Below are positions 36,501 to 49,600 of a stretch of 64,000 nt of DNA, in pieces. This stretch comes from Mercurialis annua (lineage: Eukaryota; Streptophyta; Magnoliopsida; Malpighiales; Euphorbiaceae), in contig NC_065570.1 in the NCBI RefSeq assembly GCF_937616625.2, positions 34,541,665 to 34,605,664 of the forward strand, read 5' to 3'. Within the stretch, counting starts at the first letter, position 1. Each line of letters begins with the position of its first letter. The notes below the pieces were generated by a model. That model was not told the DNA's origin and did not search any database. It worked only from the letters and a program-made list of their open reading frames with translations. A program made the translations under genes and the position numbers.

Positions 36501-37080
36501 TTAGCGATTTAAGCTAAACGTTTACAAACGTCACGAAACAAATCCAAACGTTACGAAACAAATCCAAGAGTTTCACGTTATTAGTAATGTAAGGCAAACG
36601 TTTACAAACGTTACGAAACAAATCCAAGCGTTTCACCTTTTTAGCAATTTAAGCCAAACGTTTACAAACGTTATGAAACAAATCCAAGCGTTTCAACTTT
36701 TTAGCAATTTATGCAAAACGTTTTCAAACGTTACGAAACAAATCCACACGATTCACCTTTTTAGCGATTTAAGCCGAACGTTTACAAACGTTACGAAACC
36801 AAAACCAAAATGTTTCACCTTTTTAGCGATTTAAGCCAAATGTTCACAAACGTTACGAAACAAATCCAAACGTTTTCACAATTTAGCGAATTAAGCCGAA
36901 CGTTTACAAACGCTACGAAACAAATCCAAACGTTTCACCTTTTTAGCGATTTAAGCCAAACATTTACAAACGTTACAAAATAAATCCAAATGTTTTCACA
37001 TTTTAGCGAATTAAGACAAACGTTAAAAACGTTACGAAACAAATCCAAACGTTTCACCTTTTTAGCGATTTAAGCCAAAC
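33556..37080. repeat. Satellite B higher-order block B1, copy 2
   Basis: This repeats the order of variants of copy 1. Roughly 350 bp of extra units near 34,860-35,220 (marked by AAACACTTCCAAG) raise the offset to about 3,870 for markers at 31,680/35,550. A compensating loss returns it to about 3,530 for ATGCAAAACGTTTTCAAACG (33,183/36,714). A further partial copy starts near 37,080. Confidence 0.8.
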
Positions 37081-38990
37081 GTTTACAAACGTTACGAAAC
37101 AAATCCAAACGTTTCACCTTTTTAGCGATTTAAGCTAAATGTTTACAAACATTACGAAACAAATCCAAACGTTACGAAACAAAACCAAAAGTTTACAAAC
37201 GTTATGAAACAAATCCAAGCGTTTTGCCTTTTAAGCAATTTAAGCCAAATGTTTATAAATGTTGCAAAACAAATCCAAACGTTTCATCTTTTTAGCGATT
37301 AACAAATCCAAGCGTTTAACCTTTTTAGCGATTTAAGCTAAACGTTTACAAATGTTACGAAACAAATCCAAACATTACGAAACAAAACCAAATGTTTACA
37401 AACGTTACGAAACAAATCCAAGCGTTTCACCTTATTAGCAATTTAAGCCAAACGTTTAAAAACATTACGAAACACTTCCAAGCTTTTAACCTTTTCAGCA
37501 ATTTAAGCAAAACGTTTGCAAACGTTACGAAACAAATCCAAGCGTTTCACCTTTTTAGCAATTTTAGCCAAACGTTTATAAACGTTGCGAAACAAATCCA
37601 AACGTTTCACCTTTTTAGCGATTTAAGCCAAACGTTTACAAACGTAACGAAACAAATCCAAACGTTTAACTTCTTTAGCGATTTAAGCTAAACGTTTACA
37701 AACGTTACGAAACGAATCCAAACGTTACGAAATAAAATCAAACGTTTACAAACTTTACGAAACAAATCCAAGCGTTTCTTCTTTTTAGCAATTTAAGCCA
37801 AACGTTTACAAACGTTACGAAACGCATCCAAGCGTTTAATCTTTTTAGCAATTTAAGCAAAACGTTTACAAATGTTACGAAACAAATCCAAACGTTTCAA
37901 CTTTTTAGCGATTTAAGCCGAACATTTACAGAAGTTACAAAACCAAGCGAAACGTTTCACCTTTTTAGCAATTTAAGCCAAATGTTTACAAATGTTACGA
38001 AACAAATCCAAACGTTTTCCAATTTTAGCGATATAAGCAAAACGTCTAAAACGTTACGAAACAAACCCAAACATTTCACCTTTTTAGCGATTTAAGCCAA
38101 ACGTTTACAAACATTACGAAACACTTCCAAGCTTTTAACCTTTTTAGCAATTTAAGCAAAACGTTTGCAAACGTTACGAAACAAATCCAAGCGTTTCAAC
38201 TTTTTAGCAATTTTTGCCAAACATTTATAAACGTTGCGAAACAAATCCAAACGTTTCACCTTTTTAGCGATTTAAGCCAAACGTTTACAAACGTTATGAA
38301 ACAAATCCAAACGTTTAACATTTTTAGCGATTTAAGCTAAACGTTTACAAACGTTACGAAACAAATCCAAATGATACGAAACAAAACCAAACGTTTACAA
38401 ACGTTACGAAACAAATCCAAACGTTTCACCTTTTTTGCAATTTAAGCCGAACATTTACAGACGTTACAAAACCAAACTAAACGTTTCACCTTTTTATCAA
38501 TTTAAGCCAAATGTTTACAAACGTTACAAAGAAATCCGAACGTTTTCCCATTTTAGCGATTTAAGCCAAACGTTTATAACGTAACGAAACAAATCCAAAC
38601 GTTTCACCTTTTTAGCGATTTAAGCCAAACGTATAAAAACATTACGAAACAAATCTAAACGTTACGAAACAAAACCAAAAGTTTACAAACGTTACAAAAT
38701 AAATCCAAGCGTTTCAACTTTTTAGAAATTTAAGCCAAACGTTTACAAATGTTACGAAATAAATCCAAGCATTTCACCTTTTTAGCAATTTAAGCAAAAT
38801 GTTTACAAACGTTACGAAAAAAATCCAAACGTTTCACCTTTTTAGCGATTTAAGCCAAACGTATACAAACGTTACGAAACAAATCTAAACGTTTTTCCAT
38901 TTTAGCGATTTAAGCCAAACCTTTAAAACGTTATGAAAAAAATCCAAACGTTTCACCATTTTAGCGATCTAAGCCAAACGTTTATAAACT
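37081..38990. repeat. Satellite B between blocks B1 and B2
   Basis: Ordinary 60-bp units. The first 600 bp again track block B1 (GTTTTGCCTTTTAAG near 37,222, AAACACTTCCAAG near 37,463 and again near 38,121), showing further partial copies. I see nothing here but satellite. Confidence 0.75.
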
Positions 38991-39029
38991 TTACGAAACA
39001 AATCCAAAAGTTTAACCTTTTTAGCGATT

Positions 39030-40921
39030 TAAGCTAAACGTTTACAAACGTTATGAAACAAATCCAAACGTTACGAAACGAAACCAAACATTTACAAACG
39101 TTACGAAACAAATCCAAGCGTTTCACCTTTTTAGCAATTTAAGCCAAACGTTTAGAAACGTTACGAAACACATCCAAGCATTTAACCTTTTTAGCAATTT
39201 AAGCAAAATGTTTACAAACGTTACGAAACAAATCCAAACGTTTCACCTTTTTAGCGATTTAAGCCGAATATTTACAGACGTTACAAAACCAAACTAAATG
39301 TTCACCTTATTAGCAATTTATGCCAAATGTTTACAAACGTTACGAAAGAAATCCAAACGTTTTCTCATTTTAGCGATTTAAGCCAAACAATTAAAACGTT
39401 ACGAAACAAATCCAAACGTTTCACCTTTTTAGCGATTTAAGCCAAACGTTTACAAACATTACGAAACAAAACCAAATGTTTCACCTTTTTAGCTTAAGCC
39501 AAACGTTTACAAACGTTAAGAAACAAATCTAAACGTTTCACCTTTTTAGCGATTTAAGCCAAATGTTTAGAAACGTTACGAAACAAATCCAAGCGTTTCA
39601 CCTTTTTAGCAATTTAAGCCAAACGTTTAAAAACGTTACGAAACAAATCCAAACTTTCACCTTTTTAGTGATTTTAGCCGAACGTTTAACACGTTACGAA
39701 ACAAATCCAAACGTTTCACCTTTTTAGCAATTTATGCCAAACGTCTACAAACGTTACGAAACAAATCCAAACGTTTCACCTGTTTAGCGATTGAAGCCAA
39801 ACGTCTACAAACTTTACGAAACAAATACAAACATTTCACCATTTTGGCGATTTAACCCAAACGTTTACAAACGTTACAAAACAAATCCAAACGTTTAACT
39901 TTTTCAGCGATTTAAGCTAAACGTTTACAAACGTAACAAAACCAATCCAAACGTTACGAAACAAAACGAGACGCTTACAAACGTTACGAAACAAATAGAA
40001 GCATTTCACCTTTTTAGCAATTTAAGCCAAACGTTTACAAACGTTATTAAACAAATCCAAGCGTTTCACCTTTTTAGCAATTTATGCAAAACGATTACAA
40101 ACGTTACGAAACAAATCCAAACGATTCACCTTTTTAGCGATTTAAGCCAAACGTTTACAAACGTTACGAAACCAAACCAAAATGTTTCACCTTTTTAGCG
40201 AATTAAGCCAAATGTTTACAAACGTTACAAAACAAATCCAAACGTTTTCACATTTTAGCGAATTAAGCCAAACGTTAAAAACGTTACGAAACAAATCCAA
40301 ACGTTTCACCTTTTTAAAGATTTAAGCCATACGTTTACAAACATTACGAAACAAAACCAAACATTTCCCCTTTTAAGCTTAAGCCAAACGTTTACAGACG
40401 TATAAAAACAAATCCAAACGTTTCCCGTTTTTAGAGATTTAAGCCAAACGTTTACAAACGTTACCAAATAAATCCAAATGTTTCACCTTTTTAGCGATTT
40501 AAGTTAAACGTTTACAAACATTACGAAACAAATCCAAACATTACGAAACAAAACCAAAAGTTTACAAAGGTTATGAAACAAATCCAAGCGTTTCGCCTTT
40601 TTAGCAATTTAAGCACAACGTTTACAAATGTTACGAAATAAATCCAAACATTTCACCTTTTTAGCAATTTAAGCAAAACGTTTACAAACGTTACGAAACA
40701 AATCCAAACGTTTCACCTTTTCAGCGATTCAAGCTAAACGTTTACAAATGTTACGAAACAAATCCAAACGTTTCTCCATTTAGCGATTTAAGCCAAACGT
40801 TTACAAATGTTACGAAACAAATCCAAACGTTTCTCCATTTAGCGATTTAAGCCAAACGTTTGAAATGTTACGAAACAAATCCAAGCGTTTTAAGCTAAAC
40901 GTTTCACCATTTTAGTGTTTT
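39030..40921. repeat. Satellite B higher-order block B2, copy 1 (1,892 bp)
   Basis: The offset to the next copy is exactly 1,892 bp at every point checked: AACGTTTAAC 39,681/41,573, ACGAGACGC 39,966/41,858, GAATTAAGCC 40,260/42,152, and TTTACAAAGG 40,561/42,453. An unchanged offset across 900 bp or more means almost no net indels between the copies, so this is among the younger duplications in the array. Confidence 0.88.
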
Positions 40922-42813
40922 AAGCTAAACGTTTACAAATGTTACGAAACAAATCCAAGCGTTACGAAACGAAACCAAACATTTACAAACGTTACGAAAC
41001 AAATCCAAGCGTTTCACCTTTTTAGCAATTTAAGCCAAACGTTTAGAAACGTTACGAAACACATCCAAGCATTTAACCTTTTTAGCAATTTAAGCAAAAT
41101 GTTTACAAATGTTACGAAACAAATCCAAACGTTTCACCTTTTTAGCGATTTAAGCCGAATATTTACAGACGTTACAAAACCAAACTAAACGTTTCACCTT
41201 TTTAGCAATTTATGCCAAATGTTTACAAACGTTACGAAAGAAATCCAAACGTTTTCCCATTTTAGCGATTTAAGCCAAACAATTAAAACGTTACAAAACA
41301 AATCCAAACGTTTCACCTTTTTAGCGATTTAAGCCAAACGTTTACAAACATTACGAAACAAAACCAAATGTTTCACCTTTTTAGCTTAAGCCAAACGTTT
41401 ACAGACGTTAAGAAACAACTCTAAACGTTTCACCTTTTTAGCGATTTAAGCCAAACGTTTACAAACGTTACGAAACAAATCCAAGCGTTTCACCTTTTTA
41501 GCAATTTAAGCCAAACGTTTAAAAACGTTACGAAACAAATCCAAACTTTCACCTTATTAGTGATTTTAGCCGAACGTTTAACACGTTACGAAACAAATCC
41601 AAACGTTTCACCTTATTAGCAATTTATGCCAAACGTCTACAAATGTTACGAAACAAATCCAAACGTTTCACCTTTTTAGCGATTGAAGCCAAACATCTAG
41701 AAACGTTACGAAACAAATACAAACATTTCACCTTTTTAGCGATTTAAGCCAAACGTTTACAAACGTTACAAAACAAATCCAAACGTTTAACTTTTTGAGC
41801 GATTTAAGCTAAACGTTTACAAACGTAACGAAACAAATCCAAACGTTACGAAACAAAACGAGACGCTTACAAACGTTATGAAACAAATCCAAGCATTTCA
41901 CCTTTTTAGCAATTTAAGCCAAACGTTTACAAACGTTATTAAACAAATCCAAGCGTTTAACCTTTTTAGCAATTTATGCAAAACGATTACAAACGTTACG
42001 AAACAAATCCAAACGATTCACCTTTTTAGCGATTTAAGCCAAACATTTACAAATGTTACGAAACCAAACCAAAATGTTTCACTTTTTTAGCGATTTAAGC
42101 CAAATGTTTACAAATGTTACAAAACAAATCCAAACGTTTTCACATTTTAGCGAATTAAGCCAAACGTTAAAAACGTTACGAAACAAATCCAAACGTTTCA
42201 CCTTTTTAAAGATTGAAGCCATACGTTTACAAACATTACAAAACAAAACCAAACATTTCCTCTTTTAAGCTTAAGCCAAACGTTTACAGACGTATCAAAA
42301 CAAATCCAAACGTTTCCCCTTTTTAGAGATTAATGCCAAACGTTTACAAACGTTACCAAACAAATCCAAACGTTTCACCTTTTTAGCGATTTAAGTTAAA
42401 CATTTACAAACATTACGAAACAAATCCAAACGTTACGAAACAAAACCAAAAGTTTACAAAGGTTATGAAACAAATCCAAGCGTTTCGCCTTTTTAGCAAT
42501 TTAAGCCAAACGTTTACAAATGTTTCGAAATAAATCCAAGCATTTCTCCTTTTTAGCAATTTAAGCAAAACATTAACGAACTTTACTAAACAAATCCAAA
42601 CGTTTCACCTTTTTAGCGAATTAAGCCAAACGTTAAAAACGTTACGAAACTAATCCAAACGTTTCACCTTTTTAAAGATTTAAGCCATACGTTTACAAAC
42701 ATTACGAAACAAAACCAAACGTTTCCCATTTTAAGCTTAAGCCAAACGTTTACAGACGTATCGAAACAAATCCAAACGTTTCACCTTTTTAGTGATTTAA
42801 GTTAAAAGTTTAC
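40922..42813. repeat. Satellite B higher-order block B2, copy 2 (1,892 bp)
   Basis: Second copy of the 1,892-bp block, with the same run of marked units (GTTACGAAACGAAACCAAAC, the GAATATTTACAGACG unit, the AACACGTTACG unit, ACGAGACGCTTAC). Part of it is duplicated again 406 bp further on: TTTACAAAGG at 42,453 and 42,859. Confidence 0.88.
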
Positions 42814-45800
42814 AAACATTACGACACAAATCCAAACGTTACGAAACAAAACCAAAAGTTTACAAAGGTTATGAAACAAATCCAAGCATTTCGCCTTTTT
42901 AGCAATTTAAGCCAAACGTTTACAAATGTTACGAAATAAATCCAAGCATTTCACCTTTTTAGCAATTTAAGCAAAACGTTTACAAACATTACGAAACAAA
43001 TCCAAACGTTTCACCTTTTTAGCAATTTAAGCTAAACGTTTACAAACGTGACGAAACAAATCCAAACGTTTCTCCATTTAGCGATTTAAGCCAAACGTTT
43101 GAAATGTTACGAAACAAATCCAAGCGTTTTAAGCTAAACGTTTCACTATTTTAGTGTTTTAAGCTAAACGTTTACAAATGTTACGAAACAAATCCAAGCG
43201 TTTCACCTTTTTAGCAATTTTAGCCAAACGTTTATAAACGTTGCGAAACAAATCCAAACGTTTCACCTTTTTAGCGATTTAAGCCAAACGTTTACAAACG
43301 TTATGAAACAAATCCAAACGTTTAACCTTTTTAGCGATTTAAGCTAAACGTTTACAAATGTTACGAAACAAATCCAAACGTTACGAAACAAAACCAAACG
43401 TTTACAAACTTTACGAAACAAATCCAAGCGTTTCACCTTTTTAGCAATTTAAGCCAAACGTTTACAAACGTTATGAAACATATCCAAGCGTTTAACCTTT
43501 TTAGCAATTTAAGCAAAACGTTTACAAACGTTACGAAACAAATCCAAACGTTTCACCTTTTAAGCGATTTAAGCCGAACATTTACAGACGTTATGAAACC
43601 AAACTAAACGTTTCACCTTTTTAGCAATTTAAGCTAAATGTTTACAAACGTTACGAAAAAAATCCAAACATTTTCCCATTTTAGCGATTTAAGCCAAACG
43701 TTTAAAACTTTACGAAACAAATCCAAACGTTTCACCTTTTTAGCAATTTAAGCCAAACGTTTACAAACATTAAGAAACAAAACCAAACGTTTCACCGTTT
43801 TAGCTTAAGCCAAACGTTTACAGACGTGACGAAACAAATCCAAACGTTTCCCCTTTTTAGCGATTTAAGCCAAATGTTTACAAATGTTACGAAACAAATC
43901 CAAACGTTTCACCTTTTTAGCGTTTAAGCTAAACGTTTACAAACATTACAAAACAAATCCAAGCGTTACGAAACAAAACCAAAAGTTTACAAACGTTACG
44001 AAACAAATCCAAACGTGTCACCTTTTTAGCGATTTAAGCTAAACGTTTACAAACGTTAAGAAACAAATCCAAATGTTTCTCCATTTTAGCGATTTAAGCC
44101 AAACGTTTAAAATGTTACGAAACAAATCCAAATGTTTCAACATTTTAGCAATTTAAGCCAAACGTTTACAAACTTTACGAAACGAATCCAAACGTTTAGC
44201 CTTTTTAGTGATTTAAGCTAAACGTTTAGAAAGGTTACGAAACAAATCCAAACGTTACGAAACAAAACCAAACGTTTACACGTTACGAAACAAGTCCAAG
44301 CGTTTCACCTTTTAGCAATTTAGGCCAGACGTTTACAAACGTTACGTAACACATCCAAGCGTTTAAACTTTTTAGCAATTTAAGCAAAACGTTTACAAAC
44401 GTTACGAAACAAATCCAAACGTTTCACCTTTTTAGCGAATTAAGCTAAACGTTTACAAACGTTACGAAACAAATCCAAACGTTTCACGTTTTTAGCGATT
44501 TAAGCGAAACGTTTACAAACGTTACGAAACAAATCCAAACGTTTCTCCATTTTAGCGATTTAAGCCAAACGTTTAAAATGTTACGAAACAAATCCAAACG
44601 TTTCACCATTTTAGCGATTTAAGCCAAACGTTTACAAACGTTACGAAACAAATCCAAATGTTTAACCTTTTTAGCGATTTAAGATATACGTTTAGAAACG
44701 TTACGAAACAAATCTAAACGTTTAAACTTTTTAGCAATTTAAGCAAAACGTTTACAAACGTTACGAAACAAATCCAAACGTTTCACCTTTTTAGCGAATT
44801 AAGCTAAACGTTTACAAACGCTACGAAACAAATCCAAACGTTTCACGTTTTTAGCGATTTAAGCGAAACGTTTACAAACGTTACGAAACAAATCCAAACG
44901 TTTCTCCATTTTAGCGATTTAAGCCAAACGTTTAAAATGTTACGAAACAAATCCAAACGTTTCACCATTTTAGCGATTTAAGCCAAACGTTTACAAACGT
45001 TACAAAACAAATCCAAACGTTTAACCTTTTTAGCGATTTAAGCTAAACGTATACAAATGTTACGAAACAAATCCAAACGCTACGAAACAAAACCAAACGT
45101 TTACAAACTTTACGAAACAAATCCAAGCGTTTCACCTTTTTAGCAATTTAAGCCAAACGTTTACAAACGTTACGAAACATATCCAAGCGTTTAACCTTTT
45201 TAGCAATTTAAGCAAAACGTTTACAAACGTTACGAAACAAATCCAAACGTTTCACCTTTTAAGCGATTTAAGCCGAACATTTACAGACGTTATGAAACCA
45301 AACTAAACGTTTCACCTTTTTAGCAATTTAAGCTAAATGTTTACAAACATTACAAAACAAATCCAAGCGTTACGAAACAAATCCAAACGTTAAACCTTTT
45401 TAGCGATTTAAGCTAAACGTTTACAAATGTTACGAAACAAATCCAAACGTTACGAAACAAAACCAAACGTTTACAAACTTTACGAAACAAATCCAAGCGT
45501 TTCACCTTTTTAGCAATTAAAGCCAAACGTTTACAAACGTTACGAAACATATCCAAGCGTTTAACCTTTTTAGCAATTTAAGCAAAACGTTTACAAACGT
45601 TACGAAACAAATCCAAACGTTTCACCTTTTAAGCGATTTAAGCCGAACATTTACAGACGTTATGAAACCAAACTAAACGTTTCACCTTTTTAGCAATTTA
45701 AGCCAAACGTTTACAAACGTTACGAAACAAATCCAAACGTTTAACCTTTTTAGTGATATAAGCTAAACGTTTAGAAAGGTTACGAAACAAATCCAAACGT

Positions 45801-48800
45801 TACGAAACAAAACCAAACGTTTACAAATTTTACGAAACAAGTCCAAGCGTTTCACCTTTTTAGCAATTTAAGCCAGACGTTTACAAACGTTACGAAACAC
45901 ATCCAAGCGTTTAAACTTTTTAGCACTTTAAGCAAAACGTTTACAAACGTTACGAAACAAATCCAAACGTTTCACCTTTTTAGCGAATTAAGCTAAACGT
46001 TTACAAACGCTACGAAACAAATCCAAACGTTTCACGTTTTTAGCGATTTAAGCGAAACGTTTACAAACGTTACGAAACAAATCCAAACGTTTCTCCATTT
46101 TAGCAACTTAAGCCAAACGTTTAAAATGTTACGAAACAAATCCAAACGTTTTTTACCATTTTAGCGATTTAAGCCAAACGTTTACAAACGTTACGAAACA
46201 AATCCAAATGTTTAACCTTTTTAGCGATTTAAGATAAACGTTTAGAAACGTTACGAAACAAATCTAAACGTTTAACCTTTTTCGCGATTTAAGCTAAACG
46301 TTTACATATATTACGAAACAAATCCAAACGTTACGAAACAAAACCAAACGTTTACAAACTTTACGAAGCAAATCCAAGCGTTTCACATTTTTAGCAATTT
46401 AAGCCAAACGTTTATAAACGTTACAAAAAAAATCCAAACTTTCACCTTTTTAGGGATTTTAGCCGAACGTTTAACACGTTACGAAAAAAATCCAAACGTT
46501 TCACCTTTTTAGCAATTTATGCCAAACGTCTACAAACATTACGAAACAAATCCAAACGTTTCACCTTTTTAACGATTGAAGCCAAACGTCTACAAACATT
46601 ATGAAACAAAACCAAATGTTTCCCCTTTTTAGCTTAAGCCAAACGTTTACAGACGTAACGAAACAAATCCAAACGTTTCGCCTTTTTAGCAATTTAAGCC
46701 AAACCTTTACAAACGTTACGAAACCAATCCAAACGTTTCGCCTTTTTAGCGATTTAAGCTAAACGTTTACAAACATTCCGAAAAAAATCCAAACGTTGAG
46801 AAACAAAACCAAAAGTTTACAAACGCTACGAAACAAATTCAAGCGTTTCGCCTTTTTAGCAATTTAAGCCAAACGTTTACAAATGTTACGAAATAAATCC
46901 AAGCATTTCACCTTTTTAGCAATTTAAGCAAAACGTTTACAAACGTTACGAAACAAATCCAAACGTTTCACCTTTTTAGCGTTTTAAGCCAAACGTATAC
47001 AAACGTTACGAAACAAATCCAAACGTTTCTCCATTTTTGCAATTTAAGAGAAACGTTTAAAATGTTACGAAACAAATCCAAACATTTCACCATTTTAGCG
47101 ATTTAAGCCAAACCTTTACAAACGTTACGAATCAAATCCAAACGTTTAACCTTTTAGCGATTTAAGTTTTACGTTTACAAACGTTACGAAACAAATCCAA
47201 ACGTTACGAAACAAAAACAAACATTTACAAACGTTACGAAATAAATCCAAGCGTGTCACCTTTTTAGCATTTTAAGCCGAACGTTTACAAACGTTACGGA
47301 ACACATCCAAGCGCTTAATCTTTTTAGCAATTTAAGCAAAACGTTTACAAACGTTACGAAACAAATCCAAACGTTTCACATTTTTAGCGATTTAAGCCGA
47401 ACATTTACAGACGTTACGAAACCAAACTAAACGTTTTACCTTTTTAGCAATTTAAGCCAAATGTTTACAAATGTTACGAAACAAAATCCAAACGTTTCAC
47501 CTTTTAAGCTATTTAAGCCAAACGTTTACAAACATTACGAAACAAAACCAAACGTTTCACCTTTTTAGCTTAAGCCAAACGTTTACAGACGTAACGAAAC
47601 AAATCCAAACGTTTCCCACTTTTAGCGATTTAAGCTAAACATTTACAAACGTTACGAAACAAATCCAAATTTTCACCTTTTTAGAAATTTAAGCTAAATG
47701 TTTACAAACATTACGAAACTAATCAAAACTTACGAAACAAAACCAAGAGTTTACAAACGTTACGAAACAAATCCAAGCGTTTTGCCTTTTTAGCAATTTA
47801 ATCCAAACGTTTACAAATGTTTCGAAATAAATCCAAGCATTTCACCTTTTTAGCAATTTAAGCAAAACATTAACGAACTTTACTAAACAAATCCAAACGT
47901 TTCACCTTTTTAGCGAATTAAGCCAAACGTTAAAAACGTTACGAAACTAATCCAAATGTTTCACTTTTTTTAAGATTTAAGCCATACGTTTACAAACATT
48001 ACGAAACAAAACCAAACATTTCCCATTTTAAGCTTAAGCCAAACGTTTACAGACGTATCGAAAATAATCCAAACGTTTCCCCTTTTTAGCGATTTAAGCC
48101 AAACGTTTACAAACGTTACCAAACAAATCCAAATATTTCTCCTTTTTAGCGATTTAAGCTAAACGTTTACAAACATTACGAAACAAATCCAAACGTTACG
48201 AAACAAAACCAAAAGTTTACAAAGGTTATGAAACAAATCCAAGCGTTTCGCCTTTTTAGTAATTTAAACCAAACGTTTACAAATGTTACGAAATAAATCC
48301 AAGCATTTCACCTTTTTAGAAATTTAAGCAAAACGTTTACAAACGTTACGAAATAAATTTAAACGTTTCACTTTTTTAGCGATTTAAGCTAAACGTTTAC
48401 AAACGTTACGAAACAAATCAAAACGTTTCTCCATTTAGCGATTTAAGCCAAACATTTGAAACGTTACGAAACAAATCCAAACGTTTCACCATTTTAGCGT
48501 TTTAAGCTAAACATTTACAAATGTTACGAAACAAATCCAGGCGTTTCACCTTTTTAGCAATTTTAGCCAAATGTTTATAAACGTTGTGAAACAAAACCAA
48601 ACGTTTCACCTTTTTAGCGATTTAAGCCAAACGTTTACAAACGTTACGAAACAAATCCAAACGTTTACCTTTTTTGCGATTTAAGCTAAACGTTTACAAA
48701 TGTTACGAAACAAATCCAAACGTTACGAAACAAAACCAAACGTTTACAAACTTTACGAAACAAATCCAAGTGTTTCACCTTTTTAGTAATTTAAGCCAAA

Positions 48801-49600
48801 CGTTTGCAAACGTTACGAAACATATCCAAGCGTTTAACCTTTTTAGCAATTTAAGCAAAACATTTACAAACGTTACGAAACAAATCCAAACGTTTCACCT
48901 TTTTAGCGATTTAAGCCGAACATTTACAGACGTTATGAAACCAAACTAAACGTTTCACCTTTTTAGTAATTTAAGCTAAATGTTTACAAACGTTACGAAA
49001 CAAATCCAAACGTTTTCCCATTTTAGCGATTTAAGCCAAACGTTTAAAACGTTAACAAATCCAAACGTTTCACCTTTTTAGCGATTTAAGCCAAACGTTT
49101 ACAAACATTAAGAAACAAAACCAAACGTTTCACCTTTTTAGCTTAAGCCAAAAGTTTACAGACGTAACGAAACAAATCCAAACGTTTCACCTTTTTAGCG
49201 ATTTAAGCCAAACGTTGACAAACGTTACGAAACAAATCCAAACGTTTCACCTTTTTAGCGTTTAAGCTAAACGTTAACAAACATTACGAAACAAATCCAA
49301 GGGTTACGAAACAAAACCAAAAGTTTACAAACGTTACGAAACAAATCCAAACGTTTCACCTTTTTAGCGATTTAAGCTAAACGTTTACAAACGTTACGAA
49401 ACAAATCTAAATGTTTCTTCATTTTAGCGATTTAAGCCAAACGTTTAAAACGTTACGAAACAAATCCAAACGTTTCCCCATTTTAGCAATTTAAGCCAAA
49501 CGTTTACAAACGTTACGAAACAAATCCAAACGTTTAACCTTTTTAGTGATTTAAGCTAAACGTTTAGAAACGTTACGAAACAAAACCAAACGTTTACAAA
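42814..49600. repeat. Satellite B, multiply duplicated middle
   Basis: Several overlapping repeat scales are visible. A six-monomer block (GCGAATTAAGCTAAACG, then GTTTCACGTTTTTAGCG) occurs at 44,435, 44,794 (offset 359) and 45,983. The marker ACATATCCAAGCG recurs near 43,470, 45,178 and 45,548. The unit GCGAATTAAGCC..GAAACTAATCC occurs near 42,614 and again near 47,905. Markers at 46,811, 47,046 and 47,251 reappear 3,822-3,823 bp later. Nothing other than satellite is present. Confidence 0.82.
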
